The notes beneath the pieces are model-generated. The model was given only the letters and a program-made list of their open reading frames with translations, was not told where the DNA came from and made no database searches. Made by a program: the position numbers and the translations under genes. From assembly GCF_037479095.1 (NCBI RefSeq), contig NZ_JBBGZW010000001.1, forward strand, positions 2,294,001 through 2,358,000: DNA of 64,000 bases. Direction: 5' to 3'. Below, piece after piece: positions 41,593-55,714 of the stretch (position 1 is its first letter; the number at the start of each line of letters is the position of its first letter). The stretch is from Pantoea nemavictus (GTDB taxonomy: Bacteria > Pseudomonadota > Gammaproteobacteria > Enterobacterales > Enterobacteriaceae).

Positions 41593-43044
41593 ATGCATTT
41601 TCGCGCCATTACCCGCATTGTGGGCCTGCTGGTGATTCTGTTCTCGGTGACCATGATCTTACCCGGCCTCGTCGCCTTAATTTACCGGGACGGTGCCGGG
41701 CGCGCGTTTAGTCAAACCTTTATGATGGCGATCGTCATTGGTTCGCTGCTGTGGTGGCCAAACCGCAAACAAAAATCGGAACTTAAGCCGCGTGAAGGTT
41801 TCCTCATCGTGGTGCTGTTCTGGACCGTGCTGGGCAGCGTGGGTGCGATGCCGTTTATTTTCGCCGAGCAGCCCCATCTTTCGATTACCGATGCATTCTT
41901 TGAATCTTTCTCCGGCCTTACCACAACGGGCGCTACCACGCTGGTGGGACTTGATACGCTTCCGAAAGCGATTCTGTTCTATCGTCAGATGTTGCAGTGG
42001 CTCGGCGGGATGGGAATCATTGTGCTGGCGGTAGCGATTTTGCCAATTCTGGGCGTGGGTGGCATGCAGCTATATCGCGCGGAGATGCCAGGACCGCTAA
42101 AAGATAACAAGATGCGCCCGCGTATCGCAGAAACGGCGAAAACGCTGTGGCTGATCTATGTTTTGCTCACCGTAGCCTGTGCGGTGGCGCTGTGGTTGGC
42201 GGGCATGCCAATGTTTGATGCCATCGGCCATAGTTTCTCAACTATCGCCATTGGTGGCTTCTCCACGCATGATGCCAGCATCGGTTACTTTAATAGCCCA
42301 ACCATCAACACTATCGTCGCAGTGTTTTTGCTGATCTCGGGATGTAACTACGGCCTGCATTTTTCTCTATTAAGCGGCCGCAACCTGAAAGTGTATTGGC
42401 GCGATCCCGAATTCCGCATGTTTATTGGCGTACAACTCACATTAGTGCTGATCTGTACGGTGGTGTTGTATTTTCACAATGTGTACGCCAGCGGCTGGCA
42501 AACGCTCAACCAGGCGTTTTTCCAGGTGGTCTCGATGGCAACCACGGCTGGATTTACCACCGACAGCATTGCGCGCTGGCCCCTGTTTCTACCGGTATTG
42601 CTATTGTGTTCGGCCTTTATCGGCGGAATGGCGGGTTCGACCGGCGGCGGTTTGAAAGTGATTCGTATTCTGCTGCTGTTTAAACAGGGTTCGCGTGAAT
42701 TGAAACGCCTGGTGCATCCGAATGCGGTTTACACCATTAAATTGGGTAACCGCGCACTACCTGAACGTATTCTTGAAGCGGTGTGGGGATTCTTCTCAGC
42801 CTATGCGCTGGTGTTCCTGCTCAGCATGCTGGCAATCATCGCGACTGGTGTGGATGACTTCTCCGCGTTTGCCGCCGTGGCGGCGACCTTGAATAATCTT
42901 GGCCCCGGTTTGGGCGTGGTGGCCGACAACTTCACTTCGATGAATGATGTGGCGAAGTGGATCTTGATTTTGACCATGCTGTTTGGGCGCCTCGAAGTGT
43001 TCACGCTGCTGGTGTTGTTCACACCGACCTTCTGGCGCGAATAA
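41593..43044 (+). CDS. trkH: potassium uptake channel TrkH
   Basis: 483 residues, as in E. coli. TrkH is the membrane subunit of the Trk K+ system and works with the gating protein TrkA, not in this window. It has four repeated M1-P-M2 units; the selectivity loops appear as GLTTTGATTL, IAIGGFSTHDAS, TTAGFTTDSI and NLGPGLG. No change in the filter glycines is seen. hemG follows after 17 bases. Confidence 0.97.
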   Translation: MHFRAITRIVGLLVILFSVTMILPGLVALIYRDGAGRAFSQTFMMAIVIGSLLWWPNRKQKSELKPREGFLIVVLFWTVLGSVGAMPFIFAEQPHLSITDAFFESFSGLTTTGATTLVGLDTLPKAILFYRQMLQWLGGMGIIVLAVAILPILGVGGMQLYRAEMPGPLKDNKMRPRIAETAKTLWLIYVLLTVACAVALWLAGMPMFDAIGHSFSTIAIGGFSTHDASIGYFNSPTINTIVAVFLLISGCNYGLHFSLLSGRNLKVYWRDPEFRMFIGVQLTLVLICTVVLYFHNVYASGWQTLNQAFFQVVSMATTAGFTTDSIARWPLFLPVLLLCSAFIGGMAGSTGGGLKVIRILLLFKQGSRELKRLVHPNAVYTIKLGNRALPERILEAVWGFFSAYALVFLLSMLAIIATGVDDFSAFAAVAATLNNLGPGLGVVADNFTSMNDVAKWILILTMLFGRLEVFTLLVLFTPTFWRE

Positions 43045-43061
43045 TAAAATAGGATTGTGTA

Positions 43062-43598
43062 ATGAAAGCGTTAATTCTTTATTCCAGCCGCGATGGGCAA
43101 ACCCGTGAAATTGCCGCGCGCATTGCGCAGACGTTAGTTCCGCATCAGCTGTGCGACGTGCTTGATTTAGCTGAGGCGCAGAAGGTGGATTGGTCTCAGT
43201 ACGATCGCGTGCTGATTGGGGCATCGATCCGCTACGGGCATTTCAATCCTGCGCTGATGAAATTTGTCACGCAGCATAAGGCACAGCTGCACCAGCGCGT
43301 AAGCGGCTTCTTTAGTGTCAACCTGACGGCGCGTAAAGCCGACAAGTGCACGCCAGCAACCAATGCTTATACGCGCAAGTTTCTGGAGCAGTCACCCTGG
43401 CAGCCAGATTGCTGTGCGGTTTTTGCCGGTGCACTGCGTTATCCGCGTTATCGCTGGTTTGATCGGATCATGATTCAATTCATTATGCGGATGACAGGTG
43501 GAGAAACGGATACATCAAAAGAAGTGGAATACACCGATTGGAATAAAGTGACGCTTTTTGCCCAGGATTTTGCACAGTTACCAGGCAAATCGTTGTGA
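43062..43598 (+). CDS. hemG: menaquinone-dependent protoporphyrinogen oxidase HemG
   Basis: 178 residues (E. coli 181). A flavodoxin-like enzyme that oxidises protoporphyrinogen IX to protoporphyrin IX using quinones, in heme synthesis. The FMN-binding P-loop is [17 protein letters not shown] at residues 5-21; the central insertion typical of HemG ([25 protein letters not shown]) is present. It is the last gene before the rRNA operon, the same neighbour as E. coli rrnA. Confidence 0.95.
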   Translation: MKALILYSSRDGQTREIAARIAQTLVPHQLCDVLDLAEAQKVDWSQYDRVLIGASIRYGHFNPALMKFVTQHKAQLHQRVSGFFSVNLTARKADKCTPATNAYTRKFLEQSPWQPDCCAVFAGALRYPRYRWFDRIMIQFIMRMTGGETDTSKEVEYTDWNKVTLFAQDFAQLPGKSL

Positions 43599-43653
43599 AA
43601 TACAGCGTTGTGGCGAAATTTAGGTCGAACGATCATTTTTTTGCAATAAACCC

Positions 43654-43681
43654 TTGTCACCTCCGAATAACTCCCTATAAT
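43654..43681 (+). promoter_or_regulatory. rRNA promoter P1
   Basis: TTGTCA (43654-43659) and TATAAT (43676-43681) are 16 bp apart with the GC-rich discriminator GCGCCACC after the -10, as in E. coli rrn P1. An A/T-rich stretch (43636-43648) upstream fits an UP element. The 408-base gap from hemG to 16S holds P1, P2, boxA and the 16S leader. Confidence 0.93.
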
Positions 43682-43774
43682 GCGCCACCACTGAGACGGC
43701 AAAGCGGCAACGCAGGCGGCTCAGCAGGGAGTGAAGAAATTCATCCCGCCGGATGAAAGCGCTGAAAAAAGTGT

Positions 43775-43802
43775 TTGACTCTGAAGGAGGAAAGCGTAAT
43801 AT
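43775..43802 (+). promoter_or_regulatory. rRNA promoter P2
   Basis: TTGACT (43775-43780) and TAATAT (43797-43802) with 16-bp spacing, 121 bases after P1, equivalent to E. coli rrn P2. Confidence 0.88.
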
Positions 43803-43842
43803 ACGCCACCTCGCGACAGGCGGTTAACCCGCTGTTCGCAAC

Positions 43843-43853
43843 GCTCTTTAACA
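43843..43853 (+). promoter_or_regulatory. boxA antitermination site in 16S leader
   Basis: GCTCTTTAACA matches the NusB/S10-binding boxA consensus, followed by the leader sequence AATTTATCAGACAATCTG found in E. coli rrn operons. Confidence 0.92.
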
Positions 43854-44006
43854 ATTTATCAGACAATCTGTGTGGGCACTCGCAGGATTGATATCAGCGT
43901 CTCCGGACGCAAAAAAATATCAAGTCTCACGAGTGAACACATAATGAAATTCATTATGACGTTTTACAGATGAGCACCGCTTAACTTGTTTAAGCAAATC
44001 AAACTT

Positions 44007-45548
<1,542 letters not shown>

Positions 45549-45636
45549 CCTGAAGATACCTTCCCGCGAAGTGCTCACACAGATTGTCTGATAGAAAGTA
45601 ATGAGCAAGACGGCTGCGAAGTCGTGACACTATCGT

Positions 45637-45711
45637 GTCCCCTTCGTCTAGCGGTTAGGACTCCGCCCTTTCACGGCGGCAACAGGGGTTCGAATCCCCT
45701 AGGGGACGCCA
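45637..45711 (+). tRNA. gltT: tRNA-Glu (TTC) in the 16S-23S spacer
   Basis: 75 nt from GTCCCC to CGCCA with a 7-bp acceptor stem (GTCCCCT/AGGGGAC), anticodon loop CTTTCAC and T-arm GGGGTTCGAATCCCC. A single tRNA-Glu spacer is the E. coli rrnB type; rrnA has tRNA-Ile and tRNA-Ala instead. Confidence 0.98.
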
Positions 45712-45784
45712 CTTGCTTGGTGACAGGTGAAAGGTGTCTCCACGACGTATCTCAAAACTGACGTAACCGTCATGTTTGAGATAC

Positions 45785-45796
45785 TGCTCTTTAACA
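45785..45796 (+). promoter_or_regulatory. boxA before 23S
   Basis: TGCTCTTTAACA lies in the spacer ahead of the 23S gene, the second antitermination site typical of enterobacterial rrn operons. The flanking inverted sequences pair around 23S for RNase III processing. Confidence 0.9.
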
Positions 45797-45925
45797 ATCC
45801 GGAACAAGCTGAAAATTGAAACGACGTGTTGTTTTCATTCTCCGTAATAGGAATGAAATCACGATGCGTTCGAGTCTCTCAAATGCTTACAGTCCCGAGC
45901 GTTGCAAAACGCCTGTGGGTTGTGA

Positions 45926-48832
<2,907 letters not shown>

Positions 48833-48930
48833 ACAACGCCAGAGGCGTTTTGGTCTGAGAGACCGGATTTTCAGCTTGTTCACGGACTGGTTTGCGGCGC
48901 CTGTGAGGGCTTCGCGAACGAAACAGAATT

Positions 48931-49050
48931 TGCCTGGCGGCTTTAGCGCGGTGGTCCCACCTGACCCCATGCCGAACTCAGAAGTGAAACGCCGTAGCGC
49001 CGATGGTAGTGTGGGGTCTCCCCATGCGAGAGTAGGGAACTGCCAGGCAT
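48931..49050 (+). rRNA. rrf: 5S ribosomal RNA
   Basis: 120 nt from TGCCTGGCGGC to CTGCCAGGCAT, with closing stem TGCCTGGC/GCCAGGCA and the conserved CCGAACTCAGAAGTGAAACG. Only one 5S copy and no distal tRNA. Confidence 0.98.
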
Positions 49051-49063
49051 TAATTAGGTGAAG

Positions 49064-49093
49064 AAGCCCTGAACGGAAGTTCAGGGCTTTTTT
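49064..49093 (+). terminator. rRNA operon terminator
   Basis: GCCCTGAAC pairs with GTTCAGGGC, followed by six T, 15 bases after the 5S gene. Confidence 0.95.
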
Positions 49094-49197
49094 ACGTCTA
49101 AACAACGCCAATTTTCCAAAGTAAACTCAGAAAACATCAAACTCGCATCATAGCGATCAGGTAAACTACGGCCAGATTAATTAGTAAAGGCCGTGAA

Positions 49198-50235
49198 ATG
49201 TCCAGCCCCAGCACATCCCTAAAAGCTTTCAACACCCTTGGTCTTGCGGTCAGCGCACACACGCTGATCATCGCCGATACTCCGGACGCCATAACCACAG
49301 CCTGGCAGAATAGTCAGCGATCAAATCTGCCTTTTCTTGTATTGGGAGAGGGCAGCAACATGCTCTTTCTTGAGGATTTCGGCGGCACTGTTGTGGTCAA
49401 CGCAATTAAAGGGATAACCATCGATGACCATGACGAAGCATGGCATTTGCATGTTGGCGCAGGTGAGAATTGGCATAATTTAGTCGAGCAAACTCTGAAG
49501 AAAGGCATTACAGGATTAGAGAACCTGGCATTAATCCCCGGTAAGGCCGGTTCAGCACCAATCCAAAATATTGGTGCATACGGAGTCGAATTTAAAGATA
49601 TTTGTCATTACGTAGAGGCTTTGCATTTACCGTCACAAAAAATTGTCCGATTACATCGGGAAGAGTGCCAATTTGGTTATCGTGATAGTATTTTCAAACA
49701 TGCGATGAAGAACGACTATGTCATTACAAGCGTGGGATTACGTTTGGCAAAACAGTGGCAGCCTGTTCTGAGCTATGGCGATCTGACTAAATTAAACCCT
49801 GCTACAGTCTGTGCCTGGGATGTATTCAATGCTATTTGTCATATGCGTCAAAGCAAACTGCCTGACCCAAAAATTACAGGTAATGTGGGCAGTTTCTTCA
49901 AAAATCCGCTCATCACAGGTGAGCTGGCAGTTGCGCTAATTAAGGAGTGGCCAACCATTCCTCATTATTCACAGCCAAACGGTGAAGTTAAATTAGCGGC
50001 AGGATGGTTGATAGATCAGTGCGGCCTTAAAGGCTATCGCATGGGCGGCGCCGCCGTTCACCGCCAGCAGGCACTGGTACTGATTAATGAAGATCATGCT
50101 ACACCGCAGGATATTGTCGATCTAGCGCACCATGTCAGAAATAAAGTCGGTAAAAAATTCGATGTTTGGCTGGAGCCAGAAGTGCGCTTTATCGGTGCTC
50201 GTGGCGAACGTAACGCCGTTGAGGTGATTTCATGA
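49198..50235 (+). CDS. murB: UDP-N-acetylenolpyruvoylglucosamine reductase MurB
   Basis: 345 residues (E. coli 342). Flavoenzyme that reduces enolpyruvyl-UDP-GlcNAc to UDP-MurNAc. FAD-binding block [13 protein letters not shown], the Pro/Gly segment [19 protein letters not shown], the catalytic Arg in FGYRDSIFK, Ser in [10 protein letters not shown] and Glu in LEPEVRFIG are all present. Base composition is clearly lower in G+C than genes left of the rRNA operon (a sample line, 49681-49740, is 23 of 60 G+C). Overlaps birA by ATGA. Confidence 0.97.
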   Translation: MSSPSTSLKAFNTLGLAVSAHTLIIADTPDAITTAWQNSQRSNLPFLVLGEGSNMLFLEDFGGTVVVNAIKGITIDDHDEAWHLHVGAGENWHNLVEQTLKKGITGLENLALIPGKAGSAPIQNIGAYGVEFKDICHYVEALHLPSQKIVRLHREECQFGYRDSIFKHAMKNDYVITSVGLRLAKQWQPVLSYGDLTKLNPATVCAWDVFNAICHMRQSKLPDPKITGNVGSFFKNPLITGELAVALIKEWPTIPHYSQPNGEVKLAAGWLIDQCGLKGYRMGGAAVHRQQALVLINEDHATPQDIVDLAHHVRNKVGKKFDVWLEPEVRFIGARGERNAVEVIS

Positions 50236-51194
50236 AAGATAATAGCGTGCCACTAAAGTTAGTGGCATTGGTGGCGGATGGCGAATTTCACTCTGGTGAA
50301 CAACTGGGTGAAGCTCTGGGCATGAGCCGTGCAGCAATCAATAAACATATACAGACATTAAAAAGTTGGGGGCTGGATGTATATACGGTAACGGGGAAAG
50401 GATACAGCTTGGCAGGCCCCATTCAGTTACTGGATGAAGACATCATCTTGTCACATCTTCATCAACCCAATCTGGCTGTTATCCCTGTTATTGATTCAAC
50501 GAACCAATATTTGTTGGATCGAATGGATCAATTACCTTCTGGCTATGCATGCATTGCGGAGTATCAGCAAGCAGGGCGTGGACGTCGTGGTCGTAAGTGG
50601 TTTTCTCCCTTTGGTTCTAACCTCTATATGTCAATGTATTGGCGTCTGGAGGAGGGGCCAGCTGCGGCTATGGGATTAAGTTTGGTGATTGGTATTATCA
50701 TGGCGGAGGTGATTCAATCGCTGGGCGCGCCTGAAGTACGCGTTAAATGGCCAAATGACCTTTATCTCAATGACCGAAAACTCGCAGGGATTTTAGTTGA
50801 ATTAACGGGCAAAACCGGTGATGCCGCCCAGATTGTCATAGGGGCGGGCGTGAATTTACTGATGAGGTCTGAAGGCGCAACGGAAATTAATCAAGGTTGG
50901 ATTAATTTGCAGGAAGCCGGAATTGATATTGACCGAAATGTATTAGCTGCAAAATTACTTAATAGCCTTCGTGAAGCTCTGCCAATTTTTGAACGTGATG
51001 GTTTGGCGCCATTTGTGAAACGTTGGGAAGCGCTCGATAACTTCATTAATCGTCCAGTAAAACTTCTTATTGGTGACCGTGAAGTATACGGTATTGCGCG
51101 GGGTATCGATAAGCAAGGAGGTTTATTATTGGAGCAGGATGGAGAAGTTAAATCCTGGGTTGGAGGCGAAATCTCCCTTCGTCCTGACAATTAA
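50232..51194 (+). CDS. birA: biotin ligase and bio-operon repressor BirA
   Basis: 320 residues (E. coli 321). BirA biotinylates the AccB subunit and, as the biotinyl-AMP dimer, represses the bio operon. The N-terminal helix-turn-helix is in [26 protein letters not shown]; the biotin-AMP loop [14 protein letters not shown] and [19 protein letters not shown] are intact, followed by the C-terminal SH3-like domain. Start overlaps the murB stop. The biotin transporter yigM is also in this window, some 33 kb away. Confidence 0.97.
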   Translation: MKDNSVPLKLVALVADGEFHSGEQLGEALGMSRAAINKHIQTLKSWGLDVYTVTGKGYSLAGPIQLLDEDIILSHLHQPNLAVIPVIDSTNQYLLDRMDQLPSGYACIAEYQQAGRGRRGRKWFSPFGSNLYMSMYWRLEEGPAAAMGLSLVIGIIMAEVIQSLGAPEVRVKWPNDLYLNDRKLAGILVELTGKTGDAAQIVIGAGVNLLMRSEGATEINQGWINLQEAGIDIDRNVLAAKLLNSLREALPIFERDGLAPFVKRWEALDNFINRPVKLLIGDREVYGIARGIDKQGGLLLEQDGEVKSWVGGEISLRPDN

Positions 51195-51212
51195 TTCTTT
51201 ATCTCTGATAAT

Positions 51213-51246
51213 AAAAAAGCGCCCGTTTATGATGGCGGGCGTTTCA
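51213..51246. terminator. bidirectional terminator between birA and coaA
   Basis: A GC-rich stem (GCGCCCG/CGGGCGT) with A residues on its left and TTT on its right; on the minus strand it runs into CTTTTTTATT. It separates convergent birA and coaA. Confidence 0.85.
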
Positions 51247-51255
51247 TTCAAAATA

Positions 51256-52206
51256 TTATTTTCTTAAACGAACGCTTTGTACCGCATGATCAGCAGACTT
51301 AGTCATAATCAAACTGGCCCTTTCACGCGTCGGCAGAATATTTTCCTTTAAATTAAGCCAGTTAATCTCTTTCCAAAGTCCGCGCGCAATATTGAGCGCA
51401 TCCTCTTCAGGTAACTGCGAATAGTGATGGAAATATGAGTCTGGGTCGCTAAATGCACCTTCACGGAATTTTAAGAATCTATTTACATACCAATTTTCAA
51501 GTAAGGACTCAGGTGCATCAACATAAATAGAGAAATCTACAAAATCTGAGACAAATACATGGTGGGGATCGTGAGGATAGTCCATGCCACTTTGTAGTAC
51601 ATTCAATCCTTCAAGAATGAGAATGTCCGGTTGTTGTACTACTTTGTCACCATCAGGAATGACATCATAAATCAGATGTGAATAGACTGGCGCTGTCACC
51701 TGACTGGCTCCCGATTTCAAATCAGAAACGAAGTTCACCAGGCGATGCATATCATAAGATTGTGGGAAGCCTTTTTTCTTCATCAGACCGCGTTCTTTAA
51801 GCACCGCATTGGGATGCAAAAAGCCATCAGTAGTAATGAGTTCAACCTTACGATGTTCTGGCCAGCGACTAAGTAATGCCTGAAGCACGCGAGCCGTGGT
51901 GCTTTTACCTACAGCAACACTGCCGGCAATACTAATGATATAAGGGATTTTCTGCCCATTCGTGCCAAGAAATTGTTCCAGCACCGCCTGACGACGAAGA
52001 TTAGAGCTGATATAGAAATTAAGCAGGCGCGATAGCGGCAGATAGATCTCAGCCACTTCTTCTAATGAAAGATCTTCATTAATACCACGCAACCGCTCGA
52101 TTTCACCTTCAGCCAGTGTCATTGGTACGGAATCGCGTAGTGCAGCCCATTGTTGACGATTGAACTGTAAATAGGGCGTAGTAAGAGGTGTCGTTTTTTT
52201 ACTCAT
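51256..52206 (-). CDS. coaA: pantothenate kinase CoaA
   Basis: 316 residues from ATG 52206, exactly the E. coli length. CoaA phosphorylates pantothenate, the controlled first step of coenzyme A synthesis. P-loop [10 protein letters not shown], then [11 protein letters not shown] and YDMHRLV with the pantothenate-binding residues, and [10 protein letters not shown]. In-frame codons upstream to 52254 give no family match. The 202 bases upstream hold an imperfect GCACGCTT/AAGCGCGC hairpin and no gene. Confidence 0.97.
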   Translation of the reverse strand: MSKKTTPLTTPYLQFNRQQWAALRDSVPMTLAEGEIERLRGINEDLSLEEVAEIYLPLSRLLNFYISSNLRRQAVLEQFLGTNGQKIPYIISIAGSVAVGKSTTARVLQALLSRWPEHRKVELITTDGFLHPNAVLKERGLMKKKGFPQSYDMHRLVNFVSDLKSGASQVTAPVYSHLIYDVIPDGDKVVQQPDILILEGLNVLQSGMDYPHDPHHVFVSDFVDFSIYVDAPESLLENWYVNRFLKFREGAFSDPDSYFHHYSQLPEEDALNIARGLWKEINWLNLKENILPTRERASLIMTKSADHAVQSVRLRK

Positions 52207-52408
52207 AAGCATGCATTTGAGTGCAAATACTGATTCATCAACACCTTGTAGCATCGAGCATACAACGATGTATCAAACTCAATTGCACGTCACAGGGGTA
52301 ATTAACGAGAACAATGGGCAGGAGGGTAACACCAGTATGACTTTAAAAAGAAGTAAAATGATAAACATGAGCACGCTTTCGTAAGCGCGCCCACATTTTT
52401 CTTGTCGG

Positions 52409-52966
52409 TCAGTAGCTTGAAACTACATTTTCTGCTGAGCCGGTACGCAGCCGTTTATAGTAAATTGCGCTGGGATGAGAATGTCCATCCGAGCATAAGG
52501 CATAGTCAGGCAATTCTCCCAAATAATGGTAGCCATGCGACCGATAGAATTCTTCTGCTGATGAACCCGCTATAACATCCAAATAAAGGAGTCCACGCTG
52601 ATGGCTTTCCGCCTTTTGCTCAAGCGCTTGCATTAACCGCTGTCCAATTTTTTCATGCTGAACGCCAGAATGCACCAGCAGCTGCAAAACTTCTGCACGA
52701 TTTTGCCCATCTGGGCGCTGGCAAATACCCATTTGCACACTCCCCACCAGAGACGAATCAATGATAGCAATCCACATCAGCAAATCATGACGTGCCATTT
52801 GGTCGCGCAAGCTATGAAAATAGCGCTCAGCATCCTGATGCCGTTGCATTCCCCGCGAATTTTGAAATGCAGTTGTCATATTGTTCTTTATTGCGTCAAT
52901 CATCAGTGCGGCCAGCGCGTAACGATATTGAGGCAAATTTTCTGCAGTGAGCTGAACAATATTCAT
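52409..52966 (-). CDS. GNAT-family N-acetyltransferase
   Basis: 185 residues from ATG 52966, chosen for its GGGAGGA ribosome site; upstream in-frame codons to 53086 look non-coding. GNAT fold: the acetyl-CoA-binding motif A region is VLQLLVHSGVQHEKIGQRLMQALEQKAE, preceded by the strand VGSVQMGICQRPDG and followed by YLDVIAGSSAEEFYRSHGYHYLG, a typical motif B. Substrate unknown. E. coli has no gene between coaA and thrU, so this is an accessory gene. Composition is A/T-rich like coaA. Confidence 0.83.
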   Translation of the reverse strand: MNIVQLTAENLPQYRYALAALMIDAIKNNMTTAFQNSRGMQRHQDAERYFHSLRDQMARHDLLMWIAIIDSSLVGSVQMGICQRPDGQNRAEVLQLLVHSGVQHEKIGQRLMQALEQKAESHQRGLLYLDVIAGSSAEEFYRSHGYHYLGELPDYALCSDGHSHPSAIYYKRLRTGSAENVVSSY

Positions 52967-53251
52967 GCGATATCCTCCCTCAACTGATTTGATTAAAGAA
53001 CTAAGCAAATTACGGGCCAGTAGAAAAATGCCGCTGAATGGATGCATATCAAAATTATTTTCATAATTTGCACTGCAAATAGGCAACGTGCCCCAAAAAT
53101 GAGCGCAGTTGATGGTGAGGGTGTTAAATTATCCAGTTATCCTTGTGCTGTAAAAATGCACGCATTTTGGATGGTTTTGCTTCAGTTGAGCAGTGATTTG
53201 CGATGATTTGCACAAATAGTAAGCTAAAGAACAATTTTAGCGATTTTTTTG

Positions 53252-53280
53252 TTGCATCCTTCTTCGGGTCTTCCTAGAAT
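53252..53280 (+). promoter_or_regulatory. promoter of the thrU-tyrU-glyT-thrT-tufB operon
   Basis: TTGCAT (53252-53257) and TAGAAT (53275-53280), 17 bp apart, with the GC-rich discriminator GCGCTCC typical of stringently controlled stable-RNA promoters. T-rich sequence lies just upstream (53244-53250). The 328-base gap 52967-53294 holds nothing else I can name. Confidence 0.82.
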
Positions 53281-53294
53281 GCGCTCCACTTGAT

Positions 53295-53370
<76 letters not shown>

Positions 53371-53377
53371 TCAAGTA

Positions 53378-53462
<85 letters not shown>

Positions 53463-53463
53463 T

Positions 53464-53582
53464 CTCAACCTCCTGGTTGAGCATCAGATAAAGTCCTTAT
53501 CTGATGGGTGAGTTCTTCATCTCTCACCTTCGAATTTCAGATTGTGCGTTAGCACAATCAACGTCGGTCAGAAACTCTGACT
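53464..53582 (+). other. array of five hairpins in the tyrU-glyT spacer
   Basis: Five consecutive stems occupy the spacer: CTCAACC/GGTTGAG (53464-53481), CATCAGATAA/TTATCTGATG (53482-53506), GGTGAG/CTCACC (53507-53528), GATTGTGC/GCACAATC (53540-53559) and GTCAGA/TCTGAC (53567-53582). They lie inside the tRNA-tufB precursor transcript and none has a terminator T tract. They may guide RNase processing or protect the junction. Confidence 0.7.
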
Positions 53583-53654
53583 GGCTCGAATGATAGAAGG
53601 TCTTCTTTTATTATTCATAAGCTACAGAAAGAACAGGTAGCCGAGTTCCAGGAT

Positions 53655-53729
<75 letters not shown>

Positions 53730-53734
53730 GATGT

Positions 53735-53810
53735 GCTGATATGGCTCAGTTGGTAGAGCGCACCCTTGGTAAGGGTGAGGTCCCCAGTTCGACTCTGGGT
53801 ATCAGCACCA
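53735..53810 (+). tRNA. thrT: tRNA-Thr (GGT)
   Basis: 76 nt, GCTGATA...TATCAGCACCA, anticodon loop TTGGTAA (GGT), CCA encoded. 107 bases before tufB. Confidence 0.98.
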
Positions 53811-53917
53811 CTTCCTTTATCTCTCTCCTGATTCTCTCTCTGTAAACCAAACAGTCAGGCATTGCCTGGTTGATATGACGATATCTTCGATATATCCGTG
53901 TCTTAGAGGGACTAGCG

Positions 53918-55102
53918 ATGGCTAAAGAGCAATTTCAGCGTAACAAACTGCACGTAAACGTGGGCACCATCGGTCACGTCGACCACGGTAAAACCACCCT
54001 GACTGCAGCAATCACTACCGTTCTGGCTAAAACCTACGGTGGTAAAGCAAGCAAGTTCGATGAGATCGATAAAGCGCCAGAAGAGAAAGCGCGTGGTATC
54101 ACCATCAACACTTCTCACGTTGAATATGAAACCCCGACTCGCCACTATGCGCACGTTGACTGCCCAGGCCACGCCGACTATGTGAAAAACATGATCACCG
54201 GTGCTGCGCAGATGGACGGCGCGATCCTGGTTGTTGCTGCGACTGACGGCCCAATGCCTCAGACCCGTGAGCACATCCTGCTGGGTCGTCAGGTTGGCGT
54301 TCCTTACATCATCGTGTTCCTGAACAAGTGCGACATGGTTGATGATGAAGAGCTGCTGGAACTGGTTGAGATGGAAGTACGTGACCTGCTGTCAGCATAT
54401 GACTTCCCAGGCGACGACACTCCAATCGTACGCGGTTCTGCTCTGAAAGCGCTGGAAGGCGAAGCTGAGTGGGAAGCTAAGATCATTGAACTGGCTGAGC
54501 ATCTGGATACCTACATCCCAGAGCCAGTACGTGCAATCGACCTGCCGTTCCTGCTGCCAATCGAAGACGTATTCTCAATCTCAGGCCGTGGTACTGTTGT
54601 TACCGGTCGTGTTGAGCGCGGTATCGTTAAAGTGGGCGACGAAGTTGAAATCGTGGGTATCAAGGCGACTGTTAAGTCTACCTGTACCGGCGTTGAAATG
54701 TTCCGCAAACTGCTGGACCAGGGTCAGGCTGGCGAGAACTGTGGCGTTCTGCTGCGTGGTATTAAGCGTGAAGATATCCAGCGTGGTCAGGTTCTGGCTA
54801 AGCCGGCTTCAATCAAGCCGCATACCAAGTTCACTTCAGAAGTGTACGTTCTGTCTAAAGATGAAGGCGGCCGTCATACTCCGTTCTTCAAAGGCTACCG
54901 TCCACAGTTCTACTTCCGTACCACTGACGTGACCGGCAACGTTGAGCTGCCAGAAGGCGTTGAGATGGTAATGCCAGGCGACAACGTTCAGATGACCGTT
55001 GAGCTGATCCACCCAATCGCGATGGATGAAGGCTTGCGCTTCGCTATCCGTGAAGGCGGCCGTACTGTTGGTGCGGGTGTTGTTGCTACAATTATCGCTT
55101 AA
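53918..55102 (+). CDS. tufB: elongation factor Tu
   Basis: 394 residues. EF-Tu delivers aminoacyl-tRNA to the ribosome. G1 GHVDHGKTT, the effector region [15 protein letters not shown]3 [12 protein letters not shown] and G4 NKCD are intact, as is the catalytic His of the DCPGHA block. Codon use is strongly biased to highly expressed codons. It follows the four tRNAs as in the E. coli tufB operon, so I assign tufB rather than tufA. A terminator follows. Confidence 0.98.
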   Translation: MAKEQFQRNKLHVNVGTIGHVDHGKTTLTAAITTVLAKTYGGKASKFDEIDKAPEEKARGITINTSHVEYETPTRHYAHVDCPGHADYVKNMITGAAQMDGAILVVAATDGPMPQTREHILLGRQVGVPYIIVFLNKCDMVDDEELLELVEMEVRDLLSAYDFPGDDTPIVRGSALKALEGEAEWEAKIIELAEHLDTYIPEPVRAIDLPFLLPIEDVFSISGRGTVVTGRVERGIVKVGDEVEIVGIKATVKSTCTGVEMFRKLLDQGQAGENCGVLLRGIKREDIQRGQVLAKPASIKPHTKFTSEVYVLSKDEGGRHTPFFKGYRPQFYFRTTDVTGNVELPEGVEMVMPGDNVQMTVELIHPIAMDEGLRFAIREGGRTVGAGVVATIIA

Positions 55103-55133
55103 TTGCGATAACATTTGACGCAATGCACAAGGA

Positions 55134-55158
55134 AAGGGCATCATTTGATGCCCTTTTT
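55134..55158 (+). terminator. terminator of tufB
   Basis: AAGGGCATCA pairs with TGATGCCCTT, running into a T tract; it lies 32 bases after the tufB stop. The remaining gap to secE holds no further named element. Confidence 0.9.
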
Positions 55159-55329
55159 GCACGCTGTTACATAGAACCTGGCTCATCAGTGATTTTCAAT
55201 CATAATCATTGTTGAGACAGGCTCTGTTTCACGGCGTTGGATACCGAGTTACGCTCAACAGCTCATTCGGTTTGGATGCCTCGCTCTGCGGGGCAGAATA
55301 GTTTCTGAATTATTGTGGCAGGTTGGTTT

Positions 55330-55713
55330 ATGAGTGCGAATACCGAAGCTCAAGGAAGCGGGCGCGGCCTTGAAGCGATGAAATGGGTAGTTGTGGTCGC
55401 CTTGCTCCTGGTAGCAATCGTCGGCAACTATATTTATCGCGATGTAACATTGCCTCTGCGCGCGCTGGCTGTAGTTGTGCTGATTGCTGCCGCAGGCGGC
55501 ATTGCATTGCTGACAATCAAAGGTAAAGCGACCGTGGCATTTGCTCGTGAAGCAAAAACCGAAATGCGTAAGGTCATTTGGCCAACTCGCCAGGAAACAT
55601 TGCACACCACGTTAATCGTTGCCGCGGTAACTGCCGTGATGTCACTGATTTTGTGGGGGCTGGATGGCATTCTGGTCCGCCTGGTATCGTTTATCACTGG
55701 CCTGAGGTTCTGA
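55330..55713 (+). CDS. secE: preprotein translocase subunit SecE
   Basis: 127 residues from ATG 55330 ([20 protein letters not shown]), the E. coli length. SecE clamps SecY in the inner-membrane channel. Three membrane helices; the essential cytoplasmic amphipathic region [23 protein letters not shown] precedes the last one. It is 1 base from nusG, an invariant pair. Confidence 0.97.
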   Translation: MSANTEAQGSGRGLEAMKWVVVVALLLVAIVGNYIYRDVTLPLRALAVVVLIAAAGGIALLTIKGKATVAFAREAKTEMRKVIWPTRQETLHTTLIVAAVTAVMSLILWGLDGILVRLVSFITGLRF

Positions 55714-55714
55714 G

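Noticed and set aside
52370-52400. Hairpin GCACGCTT/AAGCGCGC as a terminator of the GNAT gene
   Set aside because: One mismatch in the stem and no T tract on the minus strand, the direction required.
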